Origin: Hippasteria phrygiana
Taxonomy: Eukaryota > Echinodermata > Asteroidea > Valvatida > Goniasteridae
DNA: 64,000 bases
NCBI GenBank assembly: GCA_037893225.1
Contig: JAZGUH010000322.1
Coordinates: 875,001 to 939,000, forward strand
Direction: 5' to 3'
Each line of letters begins with the position of its first letter. Position 1 is the stretch's first letter. The notes beneath the pieces are model-generated. The model saw only the letters and a program-made list of their open reading frames with translations. It ran no database searches and had not been told where the DNA came from. Both the position numbers and the translations under genes were made by a program. Shown here one piece after another: positions 1-10,900 of the stretch.

Positions 1-670
1 TCCTAATAGTCAAAACTCTGAAAAAAATCTTAATTGAATTCTTTTTGATTTGATTTATCCATTCAATAAGTTCTATCCTTTTCATCAACCAGTTCATCTT
101 TTAACCCTGCGAGCTGCCGCTTGGAGATTTCGGAAGGCACATTTTTTTCTAATTTCCATATGAAGCCGTCGGTCTATTCCATTCATATTTTTTGTAATCC
201 TGAATGATACATTGTATTTTGAAGTGGTATAGTCGCTTTTCAAGAAGGAGTTCACTTGGGGTCACCCAAGTCATGAGAAACCTGGGCCCCAGCCAAAAGC
301 CCATTCAGTTGTGCAAAAACCGTGCGAGGAGGTACATTTTTTCTTTTTCTAAAATTAGTTATAAACAACTTGCAAATTTCCAGAATGATTAAATCTTTTG
401 TGTGTATGGCCAGAGGACCCCTATTCATCTATTTAGACCATTAGAGAAAAGATTGTGTGCACAAAACATTGTTATTAACGCGTAAACAAAGGTTCCTTCC
501 AAAATCACCCCATGGAAGAAACGCCTTTGGTTATTGGCGAGTACATTTGGCAAAACTAAATGGCCGTCCTCGCCACCATGTTTACTGCGCGCCGGCATGT
601 TTACATATGGGCGCTGCCATGTTTACATATGGGCGCCGCCATGTTTTCTTTAACAGGTTCCACTCCACTG

Positions 671-1120
671 GGGGCCTGTTGGTTTCAAACAGATCCGGAT
701 CGCGATCAGTGTTCCGGAGCTTCAAAAGCTGCTCTGGATCACGTTTTTAGCTATCCTGCTCGCGAGGTGGGTTCGCAAGATCCAAGATGGCGACGTGCGA
801 GACGGACAGAGAAAATGTGACGGTATTTTTCGTAGATTTGAAGCATTTAATGAGCTTTTTTGACAGTATTTAGTCATAATTCTTTTACAGTGTATTTTTG
901 TTATTAAAGCTATGTACGATTTATTTACTTTTCTGGAAATACTAGATAGTTTATCAGAAAAATAACCCTACAAAATCTGAAGCAGTCGATTTGTTGTGTA
1001 GTACAAATTCTCCCAGCATGCAACATATAGCGAGAGGGCGCCCTAAAAAGGGTTCGCGATCCTGTTTGTTTTCGTTCGGCTCTGGATCACCTCCCGATCT
1101 GTGTGAAACAAACAGGCCCT
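671..1120. mobile_element. Inverted-repeat element
   Basis: GGGGCCTGTTGGTTTCAAAC near the left end and its diverged inverse (GTTTCACACAGATC...) at the right. GATCGCG and TGGATCAC motifs recur in both arms. No clear target duplication. Confidence 0.5.
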
Positions 1121-1335
1121 GGTTTTCACTTCACTAAATACGGCGCTCATTGTAACCAACACAAAATCAGACACTGAGAAAGAGTGCCGCCTGGTGACGC
1201 TCAGGAGTAAGGTGGCAATGTGTTTTTCACTGGAAAATAAGGATTAAGACTCCTAGAATAATTTTCTTTTCAAATTTATGAGAGTTGACGGAACTATTTG
1301 TTTTATACTCCCCTCGGCCTCCCCCCCAAACCACC

Positions 1336-2180
1336 CCTAAAATGGTGGCCCATCTCTGGGCCCAGGTCTACCCCGCCTATATGCCAAATAGACCCACGTA
1401 TTGGTCGGTATTTGAACGGAATCCCCCGAGTTGGAAGCCACGGGTCACAAATGCTTGATTTCCACAAATGGTTCTACAATCAGTCCCATTTTATAGGACA
1501 CAGGGACCTCTTATTCAAAATTGCCTGAGGGATCACAAAATATTAATGAGCTCGCGCGCATTGATTTTCAGAGTTTTAGTGGCATGCACCCATACGGCGC
1601 TCATAGGGGTGCACCACACTAAATATATTAACTCCCATTGATCTTACTGTAAAATCCACTAACTTCACAGTAAAAGAAATTCCTTATCCAGGACTACTGA
1701 CAATTATAGTTTGAATCTTAATCTGTCAAATTCTTTTAAATTTTTGGCAGGGTAGACGTTTGGAATTTTTGCTAATTGTCCCCAAAGAGTACCACCCCTA
1801 AAAATGTGGTTTTTCCCAAACCGGCTAGGCTAGCTGTCATTTTTTATACTGTATCCCTCCACTTGCCAAGCCAAATAGGACAAATTTTAAAGCCAAAAAC
1901 CCATCCTTAAAATGGTGGCCCATCTCTGGGCAGAGGTCTAAATGTAGCCCTCCCCCCCCCCCCCCCCCCCCCCGCCTCTATGCCAAAAGACCCACGCATT
2001 GGTCTTTTTGTGAACGGAATTCCCCCGAGTTGGAAGCTACGAGTCACAAAATGCTTGATCTCCACAAATATTTCTACAATCAGTCCCATTTATAGGCCAC
2101 AAGGACCTCTTACCTAAAGGATCACAAAATATTAATGAGCTGGCACGCAGTGACTTTCAGAGTAATGGCGGCATGCACCC
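1336..2180. repeat. Direct tandem duplication (~250-bp copies)
   Basis: Copies at about 1336-1596 and 1907-2180 share AAAATGGTGGCCCATCTCTG, CCCCCGAGTTGGAAGC, GATCACAAAATATTAATGAG and GGCATGCACCC. The second copy has gained a run of about 26 C. Confidence 0.85.
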
Positions 2181-3808
2181 TTTAATAACAGAGAAAATTT
2201 ACCTAAAATATACTAACCACATCCAAACATGAAATGCGATTGCTTGCTTTCCGAAAATGGGGGCGCTACAATTTGGTACGCCGCCTTTCATTTCAAATTG
2301 ATTTCCGCGGGCTATTTTTTTTGGGGGGGAAATATATTCCCAAAATTTGGAGAAATTACTATTTGTGTTTGTTTTGTTTGTTTTGTTTTGTTGTTGTTTT
2401 ATTGAACCCCACAGGGGCGGACAAAGGATTGCTTGGAGGGGGGGGGATATTTATGAGATTCCAGCATACCCGGGGCTATTTTATCCCGGCAGAGGTGGTA
2501 ATGAACAGTTCATTCAAAACATCACCAGACGTAAAATATTAGCGTTAAGGCTAAATTACAGGAGTTGAAAATACATGTATGTCTGATTTGCCATCTTAAG
2601 AGAATTACGCATATGTATTTATTACTCATATTCAGCAAAAGTGCTTGGGAACAAAGACAGTCAGAGACCTATCCAGAATTGGAGAACCTAGTTGTTGGTA
2701 CCATCCAATACAATGGGCATTTACAGACGTGTGAGATCTATTGTCCTTATAGTAGCACTATATCCTACTATTGCCATGTGGAGATGCTTAATTCTTAATA
2801 TCAGATTTGTTAATATTCAGAAATCTCTCTAAATTAAAAGTTGGTTATACGTTTAGAGATGTCAACAAACCGTTGTCATATACCTGAGTGAGGGAGTTTT
2901 TTTATGCTGTCAGACCACTTGTTGACAACATTCCAAGGTTTGGGAGTTCACAGCCTCAGATCGAGGGGCGCAACATTGCAGCCAATGCCGGAAATTCCTT
3001 ATCGCTTATTAAAGAGACACGGTAGTTGAAAAACCGAGAGTGACAAGGATATACGTTCAAGGTTCGGATGATAGTTTAACTGTCCAAAGCTTTGTCTGTA
3101 TGGGAATACATGGTTCCACATCCCAAATTGGTTTTCGGTGATATCGGATGTTTAGATTTAGTGTATTTCACAATGTTAAGTAAACAATAATGTAGAATCA
3201 TTGAGAAACAATGAATTAAAGATATACAACGGTTGGAAAATGGAAAAGTATCAATTTAGACTATACGAAGCTGTAGACTAATATAAGAATTTGGAATAGA
3301 TTTATCACCATACATTCTGAGCTTCGGATCGTAACGGACCTAATTTTGATAATTAAAAGTTTGTTGGAAAATAATGTAGAATTACAGATCAGTAATTAGG
3401 CATGGAACAACTACAAAGAATAGCACCAAATGTATTTTATAAAACAAGAAGTGAAGTTGATGTAAAACAGGTGGATATTAGGCTCAGTCGTGTCTGACAC
3501 GAGGCTATAATATAATGGCATAGTTCAGACCTACGTTTCTCATCCTCAAAAAAAAAGAAAAAAAGTGAGGGTGAGTTTTTCGTAGCTGGCCTTATAGCGC
3601 GCGATTGCCGAACTCCAAGATTCAGTGAAAGTTGAGAACTATACATGCAGTTGATTGTTGAACCGTACATGCAACTGTACTAACACAGAGATTAACTGTC
3701 ATCCCACCGGTGCCTGAATACACTGACAGACTCCCACATATGGATGTGTGTAATGCTGTGTTTATTTCGTGTCTGTAGTTAAATTGAAAACTGGTTAGGA
3801 AAGAACTG

Positions 3809-3925
3809 TATACTCAGTGCTTTCCGAGAGCCTGTGTGAAAAAGAAAATCACAGGTTTACTCGGGAGGGATTCGAACCCACGACTTCCTGCTCACTAGTG
3901 CCTACTCAGCGTATAGGGTCTACTC
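3809..3925 (-). mobile_element. tRNA-derived SINE (family B), partial
   Basis: B box GGGTTCGAATCCC followed by CCGAGTAAACCTGTGAT and CTCTCGGAAAGC on the minus strand. A second tail fragment lies inverted at 3925-3965. Confidence 0.65.
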
Positions 3926-4220
3926 GGTGCTTTTTTTCACAAAGGCTCTCGGAAAGCGCTGAAATTGTGAAAAACCAAATGGGCTGAATTCACATTGGGC
4001 TCCTAATTCCTGTGGTAAGGAAGGGTGCTCGATTACATAAGCGACTGGTAATGAAAGGGTTAAAGAGGAAAGAAAACCAAGTTTAATTTGTCCACTTTAT
4101 TGACTTTTCAGATAGCTTGTATATTCTTCTAACCGAATACAAATTGGTAAAGAACGATTAAAATTTATTGCATTGAAAAAGAAATGGACTAAAATTGCCC
4201 CTTGGAGTGAGCGTTTGGTC

Positions 4221-4469
4221 TCAATTCCTGAAAAGGTCATTAGGGATGCAAATGTATGCATATGACCTTATCCGGTGCTGCACAAGGCCAATCTCCCCGG
4301 AAACTGCAAATGTCACGTTACAGTTGCGTCCACGTTGAGCGTGTACAACGCATCTCGCTGGGATACCGCGAGGGGCTCTTCCAAAAGAGCGCCTTGTCCA
4401 TTATGTTGTAGCCAGTTTCGTCAAGGAATACGCAGTGGCCGACAACCCCATAATCAGTGGCGTATCCAG

Positions 4470-4501
<32 letters not shown>

Positions 4502-5123
4502 GGGGGGGGGGGTTGACAACTTGCCCCTCCCCCCCCCCCCCGGCGGAATTTGAGGCGTCATAAATAATAAAAGGAAATAGTGTTTTTGCGACGGTTTTTA
4601 AGACGGTTCAGACGTTGTTTGCCCTCCCTGGCACAAAAAGCTGGATACGCTACTGCCCATAATGCATGAACCACTGCGCGTACTCTACACGCATATCAAG
4701 TACCCTTGGCCAGTTGCGGGCATCAGGCACGTCCTCTGAAAGTTTAAGGGTCATGAGCATGCCGTCCAGGGTTCTACCAATGGTGCTGAGAGACACAGTC
4801 GGTTTGTCTGGTAGATTACGTTGGAGCTCATCTTTCATCTGTTTTAGAGTTAGAAGAGGGTTGTCTTCCAGCAATCGCCCAAGCTCATCTCGCATTTCCT
4901 GATCTACCTTGGTGTTGTGTGCTCCTCCTGTCGGCAACTTTTCGTGACGACCGGTACGCAAATATGTTGCCACTATTGACCTTGTAGTAGATCTCTTGAT
5001 GTCAAGAGTGTCTGCTAATTCTAGGTAGTCAGCGTGATTGTTCTCAAATGCTTCAATCAGCCTCCCCCTATCTAAACTATTCACTCTTCTGTACTGACCA
5101 CGGGCAGCCATCTTTTCGTTCAA
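4221..5123 (-). pseudogene. Broken IS630/Tc1-type DDE transposase
   Basis: The N-terminal 157 codons form a helix-turn-helix region (IKRSTTRSIVATYLRTGRHE, TLKQMKDEL, VSLSTIGRTLDGM) typical of IS630-type transposases. After a 201-bp MITE insertion (4455-4655) the frame resumes with VFLDETGYN, the second catalytic Asp region. A one-base frameshift then leads to RSFGRAPRGIPAR and VVHAQRGRNCNVTFAV, then a stop at 4221. The first half holds no other break; the C-terminal glutamate region is missing. Dead copy, itself lying inside the TTAA element. Confidence 0.85.
4455..4655. mobile_element. hAT-type MITE inserted in the transposase
   Basis: 201 bp with ends CAGTGGCGTATCCAGC / GCTGGATACGCTACTG and a perfect 8-bp target duplication CCCATAAT (4447-4454, 4656-4663). 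The 8-bp duplication and CAGTGGCG end are hallmarks of hAT elements. A long G-run follows the left end directly, and a C-run follows it. Confidence 0.93.
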
Positions 5124-6570
5124 AATCGCTCTACTTAAAGGTGTATAACGCAGAATTAGTGTGGAAATGAATTCTACTCAGAATATCTGCCTTTATATAG
5201 GTAAATACGAATCAGAAAGCACATACCATAGAAACGAATTTGAATGTAAACATTTGAATAATGTTTGCCAATTAATGAAATTGAATGGTTGACCAGCCTC
5301 TTGCTGCTGGCTTTTACGAAATTGAATGATCTTTGCGACCTCATGAATTTGAATGATCTTATTAGGCCAGTGAATGCTAACTGCTGAAATGGAATTACTC
5401 CTTTTGACTGTTGAATGCTGATTCAACGGAGCATTCATTTTCAAACGAAATTGAATGAGCCGGGTATTAAATTGAATGAAATTTTGTTTAAATTGGCCGG
5501 GAAAACCTATATTAAAATGGTCATTGATGATGTTTAGAGTACAGATTGCAATGCTACCGATTGTTGGGGTGTCCGGCAGCGTCTAAACAGCCAAATTTGT
5601 ATTAGTGGGCATTGCAACCAATTCGTGATAAAACAAATACTTGTGTCGGGGCGCCATGGGCGCGGGCAGCGAAGGGTCTTCGGGGGAGCTGAAAATCTTT
5701 AGAATCTACGCTATACTCTTCCCACGAGCCATCAGATTCTGCCATTATTCCAGAGCGAAAATTGTGTCCACGGCGACCCGATAAAAGTACGTGTACGTCT
5801 GTACGTACCGCGACGTCACTGTGATGTTTTCATTTTATTGAGATAGATACAATGCAGTTACCAGACTATGTTCGCGGCGCGCACACACTAATCCACACAT
5901 CCACACAAATTCCAAACCCAAATTTCAGTGCCAAAATATGGATGAATTAGACACAAGTAATTGCTTCCTGCTCCACAAAGACCTCATTAAAAAATTATGA
6001 AAAACTCATCAGTGCAACGTTCATGCAATAATGCACCACCAGGAACAATAAAAATAGGACAAAACCAACACATAGTACACATGCACGCACGCAAACACAA
6101 TGGGCACTCGCATAGTGACGTCATCTATCTCCACGCAGCTACGTCACACGATTGGATTGTAAACACGCGGTTGACCCCGAGCTTTTCTGATTCTGAGCGA
6201 AAGCGACTCCAAAGTAAAACTTCTCTAAAATTGCCAAATCCATGCATAAACTCTTCAAACCTACTTTGTTAGGTTTGGGGAGGCATAAGCTCTCAGAAAA
6301 GCCACTAAAGTAGAAAAATGCAAATTGGTTTTCTTTCCTCTTTAAACAAAATGTGTTTATAAAGACACCAGTTTCAAGTCACGCCTCATTTACTGGCGGG
6401 AATTTACTTATTCAACACGGTTCGCCACTGCTGATAAATTAAACACCTCTAAAGAAATGAACTATAGTGATCTTAACATATTTTAAAAAGTGTTTAGTTT
6501 TTTTTAGTGTTTAGTTATTAACGTTTAGCTTTTCTTTACCGTCCGTATGTCCCTGAAGCTAAGGTTATTC

Positions 6571-6654
6571 TAGTCCCACGGGTGTGATCAAGATCATACT
6601 CGCTCCGCTGTATCAGCGAAGCGACGGAGTATCCGGACCACACTGGTGGGGCTA
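6571..6654. mobile_element. Tiny TAGTC-ended inverted-repeat element
   Basis: 84 bp with imperfect ends TAGTCCCACGGGTGTG / CACACTGGTGGGGCTA. The 9-base flanks AGGTTATTC and AGTTAATTC agree at seven positions. Could be a very short relative of the TAGTC elements. Confidence 0.4.
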
Positions 6655-7712
6655 AGTTAATTCCGTTCCAGTCACATTGGATTAGTGAATTCTAGCGATT
6701 CATTTCAGGGAAAAGTTCCATGTAGTGGATCTGTTTCTAGAATTTTGATGTTTTTTCCGCATGTTTAATTCTTTGAATTGTGTTTCATTTTGCCATTATA
6801 GTAAAGAGCTTAATAACTTAACCCATGCAAACTCGACTTACTGATTGTAGTTTGTATATACACCTTGTATAAAAGTAAGCTCCATTATTATTGTATAAAA
6901 TCACATGTAATGTAAGCACATTCTATAAATTATTATTCAATTTTTGGATTTTCGAGTTATATATTTAAACAAATCATGCGTTTCATTTGTTCTGGTGCAA
7001 TATTGTTCTGGTGCCGACTATAATTGGAAAGAACTGTTCTCCGACCTAAAGTTCATAAATTGCTCAATTTTGTCTGACAGGGAACCAGACAATAAGAACA
7101 AAACATTTTCTCTTTGTTGTCCCAGCATCTATACACACAAAACTTTAAATAGGTCAGTGTTACAGTATTTGCTATAAAATACTAACCCCCAAATCCATTC
7201 ATCTCTGAAAATTACAGCAAAAGCAAATGTAGAAAACTGGTTTAAGGATTTTTTAAGCCGTAACACAGGCCAGAAAACCGAACTAGAAATACATGTATAC
7301 AGTCTAATAAAGAAACTAAAAAAATGCTTTTACTTATAAAATCTAAAGTGAAAATTAAATGTTGTGTTGTTAAAATCCCTAAAGATTTACGAACACTTCT
7401 CTTAAATAGCCCCTTCACACTTATTTTGCTGATCCATTAAGGAAAGCCGCAACTGCGTCCTTTGTGCAAAACGAAGCTCGAATAAATGAATTTAGAAACA
7501 AATGTGAGTTTTAATTACTTTACAGTTGGAAACTCCTAAATGGATCAAGATATGGCATTCCCAATGTTACAACTGTTTTCTCCCAATGCTTCACGGCAGT
7601 TTCACGGAAGAATTATTGTGCATTATAATTGATTATCTGCCCAAAACATCAAGAATAAGTCAATGTTCAAGTTTTATTTAAAATTTACATAAACGGAACT
7701 AGAAAAAAACAT
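6655..7712. other. AT-rich spacer downstream of the P450
   Basis: No ORF with protein-like content. The part at 7085-7230 is a dispersed repeat (related copies at 33590-33770 and 34470-34530). Confidence 0.55.
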
Positions 7713-7718
7713 GACACA
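7713..7718 (-). terminator. Poly(A) signal of the P450 gene
   Basis: AATAAA on the minus strand about 100 bases after the P450 stop codon; no other canonical signal was noticed closer. Confidence 0.55.
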
Positions 7719-7817
7719 TGGAATTATACGAAACGGACAAATGCCCAAACGCAATCTGGTGTGAATTCGTCAGAATGGCCAGAATTATTAGGATTATCAT
7801 TACGATAATCAATTGCT

Positions 7818-7996
7818 TTAGCGATTAATTGCGCATACTTTGTAGGGCTCTGGGGTAAAGGTGAAACCACTAATGCCCACCATGGATGGACGGGGCGCCC
7901 CCATCGGCAACTTGAAGGTGAACCGCTGGAAGAGGTTGGTCACAAATAGGAACAACTCCATCTTGGCCAGGCTCTCCCCGAGACAATTACGACGAC
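7818..7996 (-). CDS. P450 exon 6 (heme cysteine and C-terminus)
   Basis: Acceptor CTTTCCAG|GTCGTC; residues 448-506 and TAA stop. Completes [11 protein letters not shown] (Cys452 is the thiolate ligand), then helix L and the C-terminal beta region. Confidence 0.93.
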
Positions 7997-10900
7997 CTGG
8001 AAAGTTAAGTAAATGAGAAAAGGGAAAATGAGCAAACAACAGCAGTAGCAGCAGCAGCAACAACAAAAGCAACAACAACAGCAACAAAAGCAACAACAGA
8101 AACAAAAGCAACAACAAAACCAACAACAACAGCAACAAAAGCAACAACAACAGCAACAACAACAGCAACAACAACAACAACAAAAGCAACAACAACAACA
8201 ACAAAAGCAACAACAACAGCAACAAAAGCAGCAACAAAAGCAACAAAAACAGCAACAAAAGCAACAAAAACAGCAACAAAAGCAGCATTTGGGAGAGGAG
8301 AGTTGAGTTGGTCTCACTGACGGAGGAAGTTACCCCACCAGGGTCCATTAGTCTGAAAAGTGGGATTGCTAATGATCCTCTTTCTAGATCTGGACCCAAG
8401 AAAACCGTAAGGCTGGTGTAGGTTTGCTAATTCAGAATCTTGCCAACTGTATATACCACATCTGATCCTAACCCTTTACGTCAAATGGCTTTTAGCCTTG
8501 TATTTGGTGATTCCAATTTTAAAAAAGCAGCAGAAATAACAGTAGCAGCAACAGCAAGAACGACATTTACAACGGCGCAAACATCAGCAACATTAACAAC
8601 AGCATTCAACAACCACAGCAACAACAGCAGCTACATCTATCACGGTGTCAAAGCTTTCCCGCCGTACCTATTGAGAATGGTATGAAGGCTTCGTGTTGGA
8701 TCACTTTCTTTCCATCCTCGCTCAGGAAACGGCCAGGGTTGAACTCCTCTGGTCGTTCCCAAACCTTGGGATCGTGCATCACCGCCCACAGGTTGATGAA
8801 TATTGCTGTAAAAACAATGATACAGAAATCGGTATGAATGCTTCGTGTTGTATCACTTTCTTTCCATCCTCGCTCAGGAAACTGCCCGGGTTGAACTCCT
8901 CTGGTCGTTCCCAAACCTTGGGATAGCGCATCACCGCCCACAGATTGACAATTACTTCTGTAAAAACAAACAGTAAACTCACTTATGTGTATGTATGCTA
9001 CGTAATTTAGTAATTGAGGATTGTGATTGGACATTTTACACTTCTTGAAGTTATAGATAAATAGTTTTACTGAAGGTCCTTTCTTGAAAAGGGGAGTCGG
9101 GTTGTAGTGGCCTTGTGGTACTCTCCTCGCCTTTCTACCGCTGTGAGGTTCGATTCCGACATTCGGCTTGGGTTTTCAGTCCCTGCTTGATTCCGAGGGT
9201 TTAACCCAGAATAATGATTATTCTGGGTCTTTCCTACCACCTCAAAACTAAACATTTCTTTGTCTTTCTTCACAAGTTTCTTCAGCCTTGCGAGCTACAA
9301 TGTTATATGCACTCTTGAGGAATCCCGTTGGTTTCATTACCATAAATAGGCCTAAGACCTCGGCTTTACAGCCGATGCACACTTCTTTGTTTCAACCATA
9401 ATCCGAGTTGGCCTTTAACCCTCCTAACTTATCATAACTTATCAAAAAACTCGATATGTTTTGATAGGTAGGGTAGTTGGCTCCATATTTGCACCGAGAG
9501 AGGAAGAGTTAAGCTTACAAGCTTACAAGAAACAAAATTTATGGATTGTGGGGTGTTAGCTCACCAGCCTTCTTCGGAATTGTGTAGCCGTGTAGCTGGG
9601 CCTCTTGCGTTGTCCGGTACGGCAATGCGAAAGGTGTTACCGGACGCCAGCGCTGTATCTCCATGATGACCGCGTTGGTGTACGGCATGTTGGGCCGGTC
9701 TTCACAAGATGGCTGCCGGTCACCTCCAACCACCTCACTGATCTCTTTCTGCATCTGATGGTATTGGTTTTAATCGTAAGTTCAGGCGACAATAGTTGAA
9801 ACAGTTAATACAACTTAAGTTACACCGAACTCAACTTTTTACAAGTACATCATATAGCAAATAAAGACGGTTTGTGCACCTCTACGCATATATGTATGTT
9901 GAAAAGTGGGGCAGGGGAGGGGGAGGGGGGCAAGCCTGATTCTATTTTACAGTTGGCGGTGCATAGAGGAAAGCTCAATTGGCTCTGTACAAGTGTCCTT
10001 CCGCGCTCCCCTCCCCGTAGTAAGAGTTTAGACCACTGAGTGGAGCATCATAGGATTTTGTTTTGTTTTGTGTTTACCTTTTCTTGTATTTCAGGGTGGT
10101 TGAGCACGCACGCTATCAACCACAACACAGAATTTGAAGTTGTGTCGGTGCCCGCAGCAAACAGGTCAAAGACGCCCCGCCAGATGTTGGGCTCGGTGAA
10201 GGCCACGCCGTTCCCAGCTCCTGCCGTCCCGTCCCGCTCTCGCTGTTTGGTCTCGGCAATGTACATGTCGATGATATCCCGGAAATCATTGGGATCGTAG
10301 GAATCTTGGTGCTCCTAAATTTAGTCATGATGAATGAACAAGGGGTAATAAGAAGGTTTGCATCGTGAATGTAGCAATAAGGTGAATATTTGCGGTATAG
10401 CACCATGTGGCACTCACAAAAGAGAGGGTTGCCACAAAGTGCTAATGCAAACCTTCACCTGATTAATGAGGGGTCAATTCGATTCGAATTCGATTACATT
10501 CGATTCGATTACATTCAATTCGATTCGATTCGATTTTCTATTCATCACAACAAAATGAAAAAAAAAATCACTTTCAAAGCAAAATATTCACATGTTGATG
10601 CACGGGGGAAACGCGACAGAATCAAAAGCTTCCTCTAGAATAAACATCTTTGCAATTAGTTACCGATAGAATAAGAAAAGAAAATAGAGAAAGAAGCCTG
10701 GATTCCATAAAATGACCTGGAAACGGATAATAGCATAAATGAAATCCGCTAGGGAAAAATAACTGTTTACATCATCTACCGACTTTTAACAATCATTTTT
10801 GCAATATTTACATATTATTCGTACTTATTAAAAAGCCAATTGGGGCCCACACAAGAGCAGTTTTGACTTGTCAAATTAATGCCTTCTTCACTGTCAAAAT

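Larger units (their letters stand above)
1..4059. other. Non-coding, repeat-rich left flank
   Basis: No supported gene. Holds a doublet of CATGTTTACATATGGGCGC (598-640), the 671-1120 inverted repeat, the tandem duplication at 1336-2180 and a SINE at 3809. Nothing recognised in 2200-3800. Confidence 0.6.
4064..6341. mobile_element. TTAA-flanked TIR element (Kolobok-like), non-autonomous
   Basis: TTAA at 4060-4063 and 6342-6345 flank inverted ends that share AGAGGAAAGAAAACCAA perfectly and then diverge slowly for some 70 bases. TTAA duplications are known for Kolobok and piggyBac; the link to Kolobok is inferred from the related THAP-carrying elements in this window. Inside are a broken IS630-type transposase and a stretch rich in AAATTGAATG. 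No Kolobok transposase is seen. Confidence 0.85.

Noticed and set aside
7818..8399. 193-codon frame with a long poly-Leu stretch and a 125-codon poly-Cys frame
   Set aside because: Both are read-through of the triplet microsatellite in P450 intron 5; only the part after 7996 is real coding sequence (exon 6).
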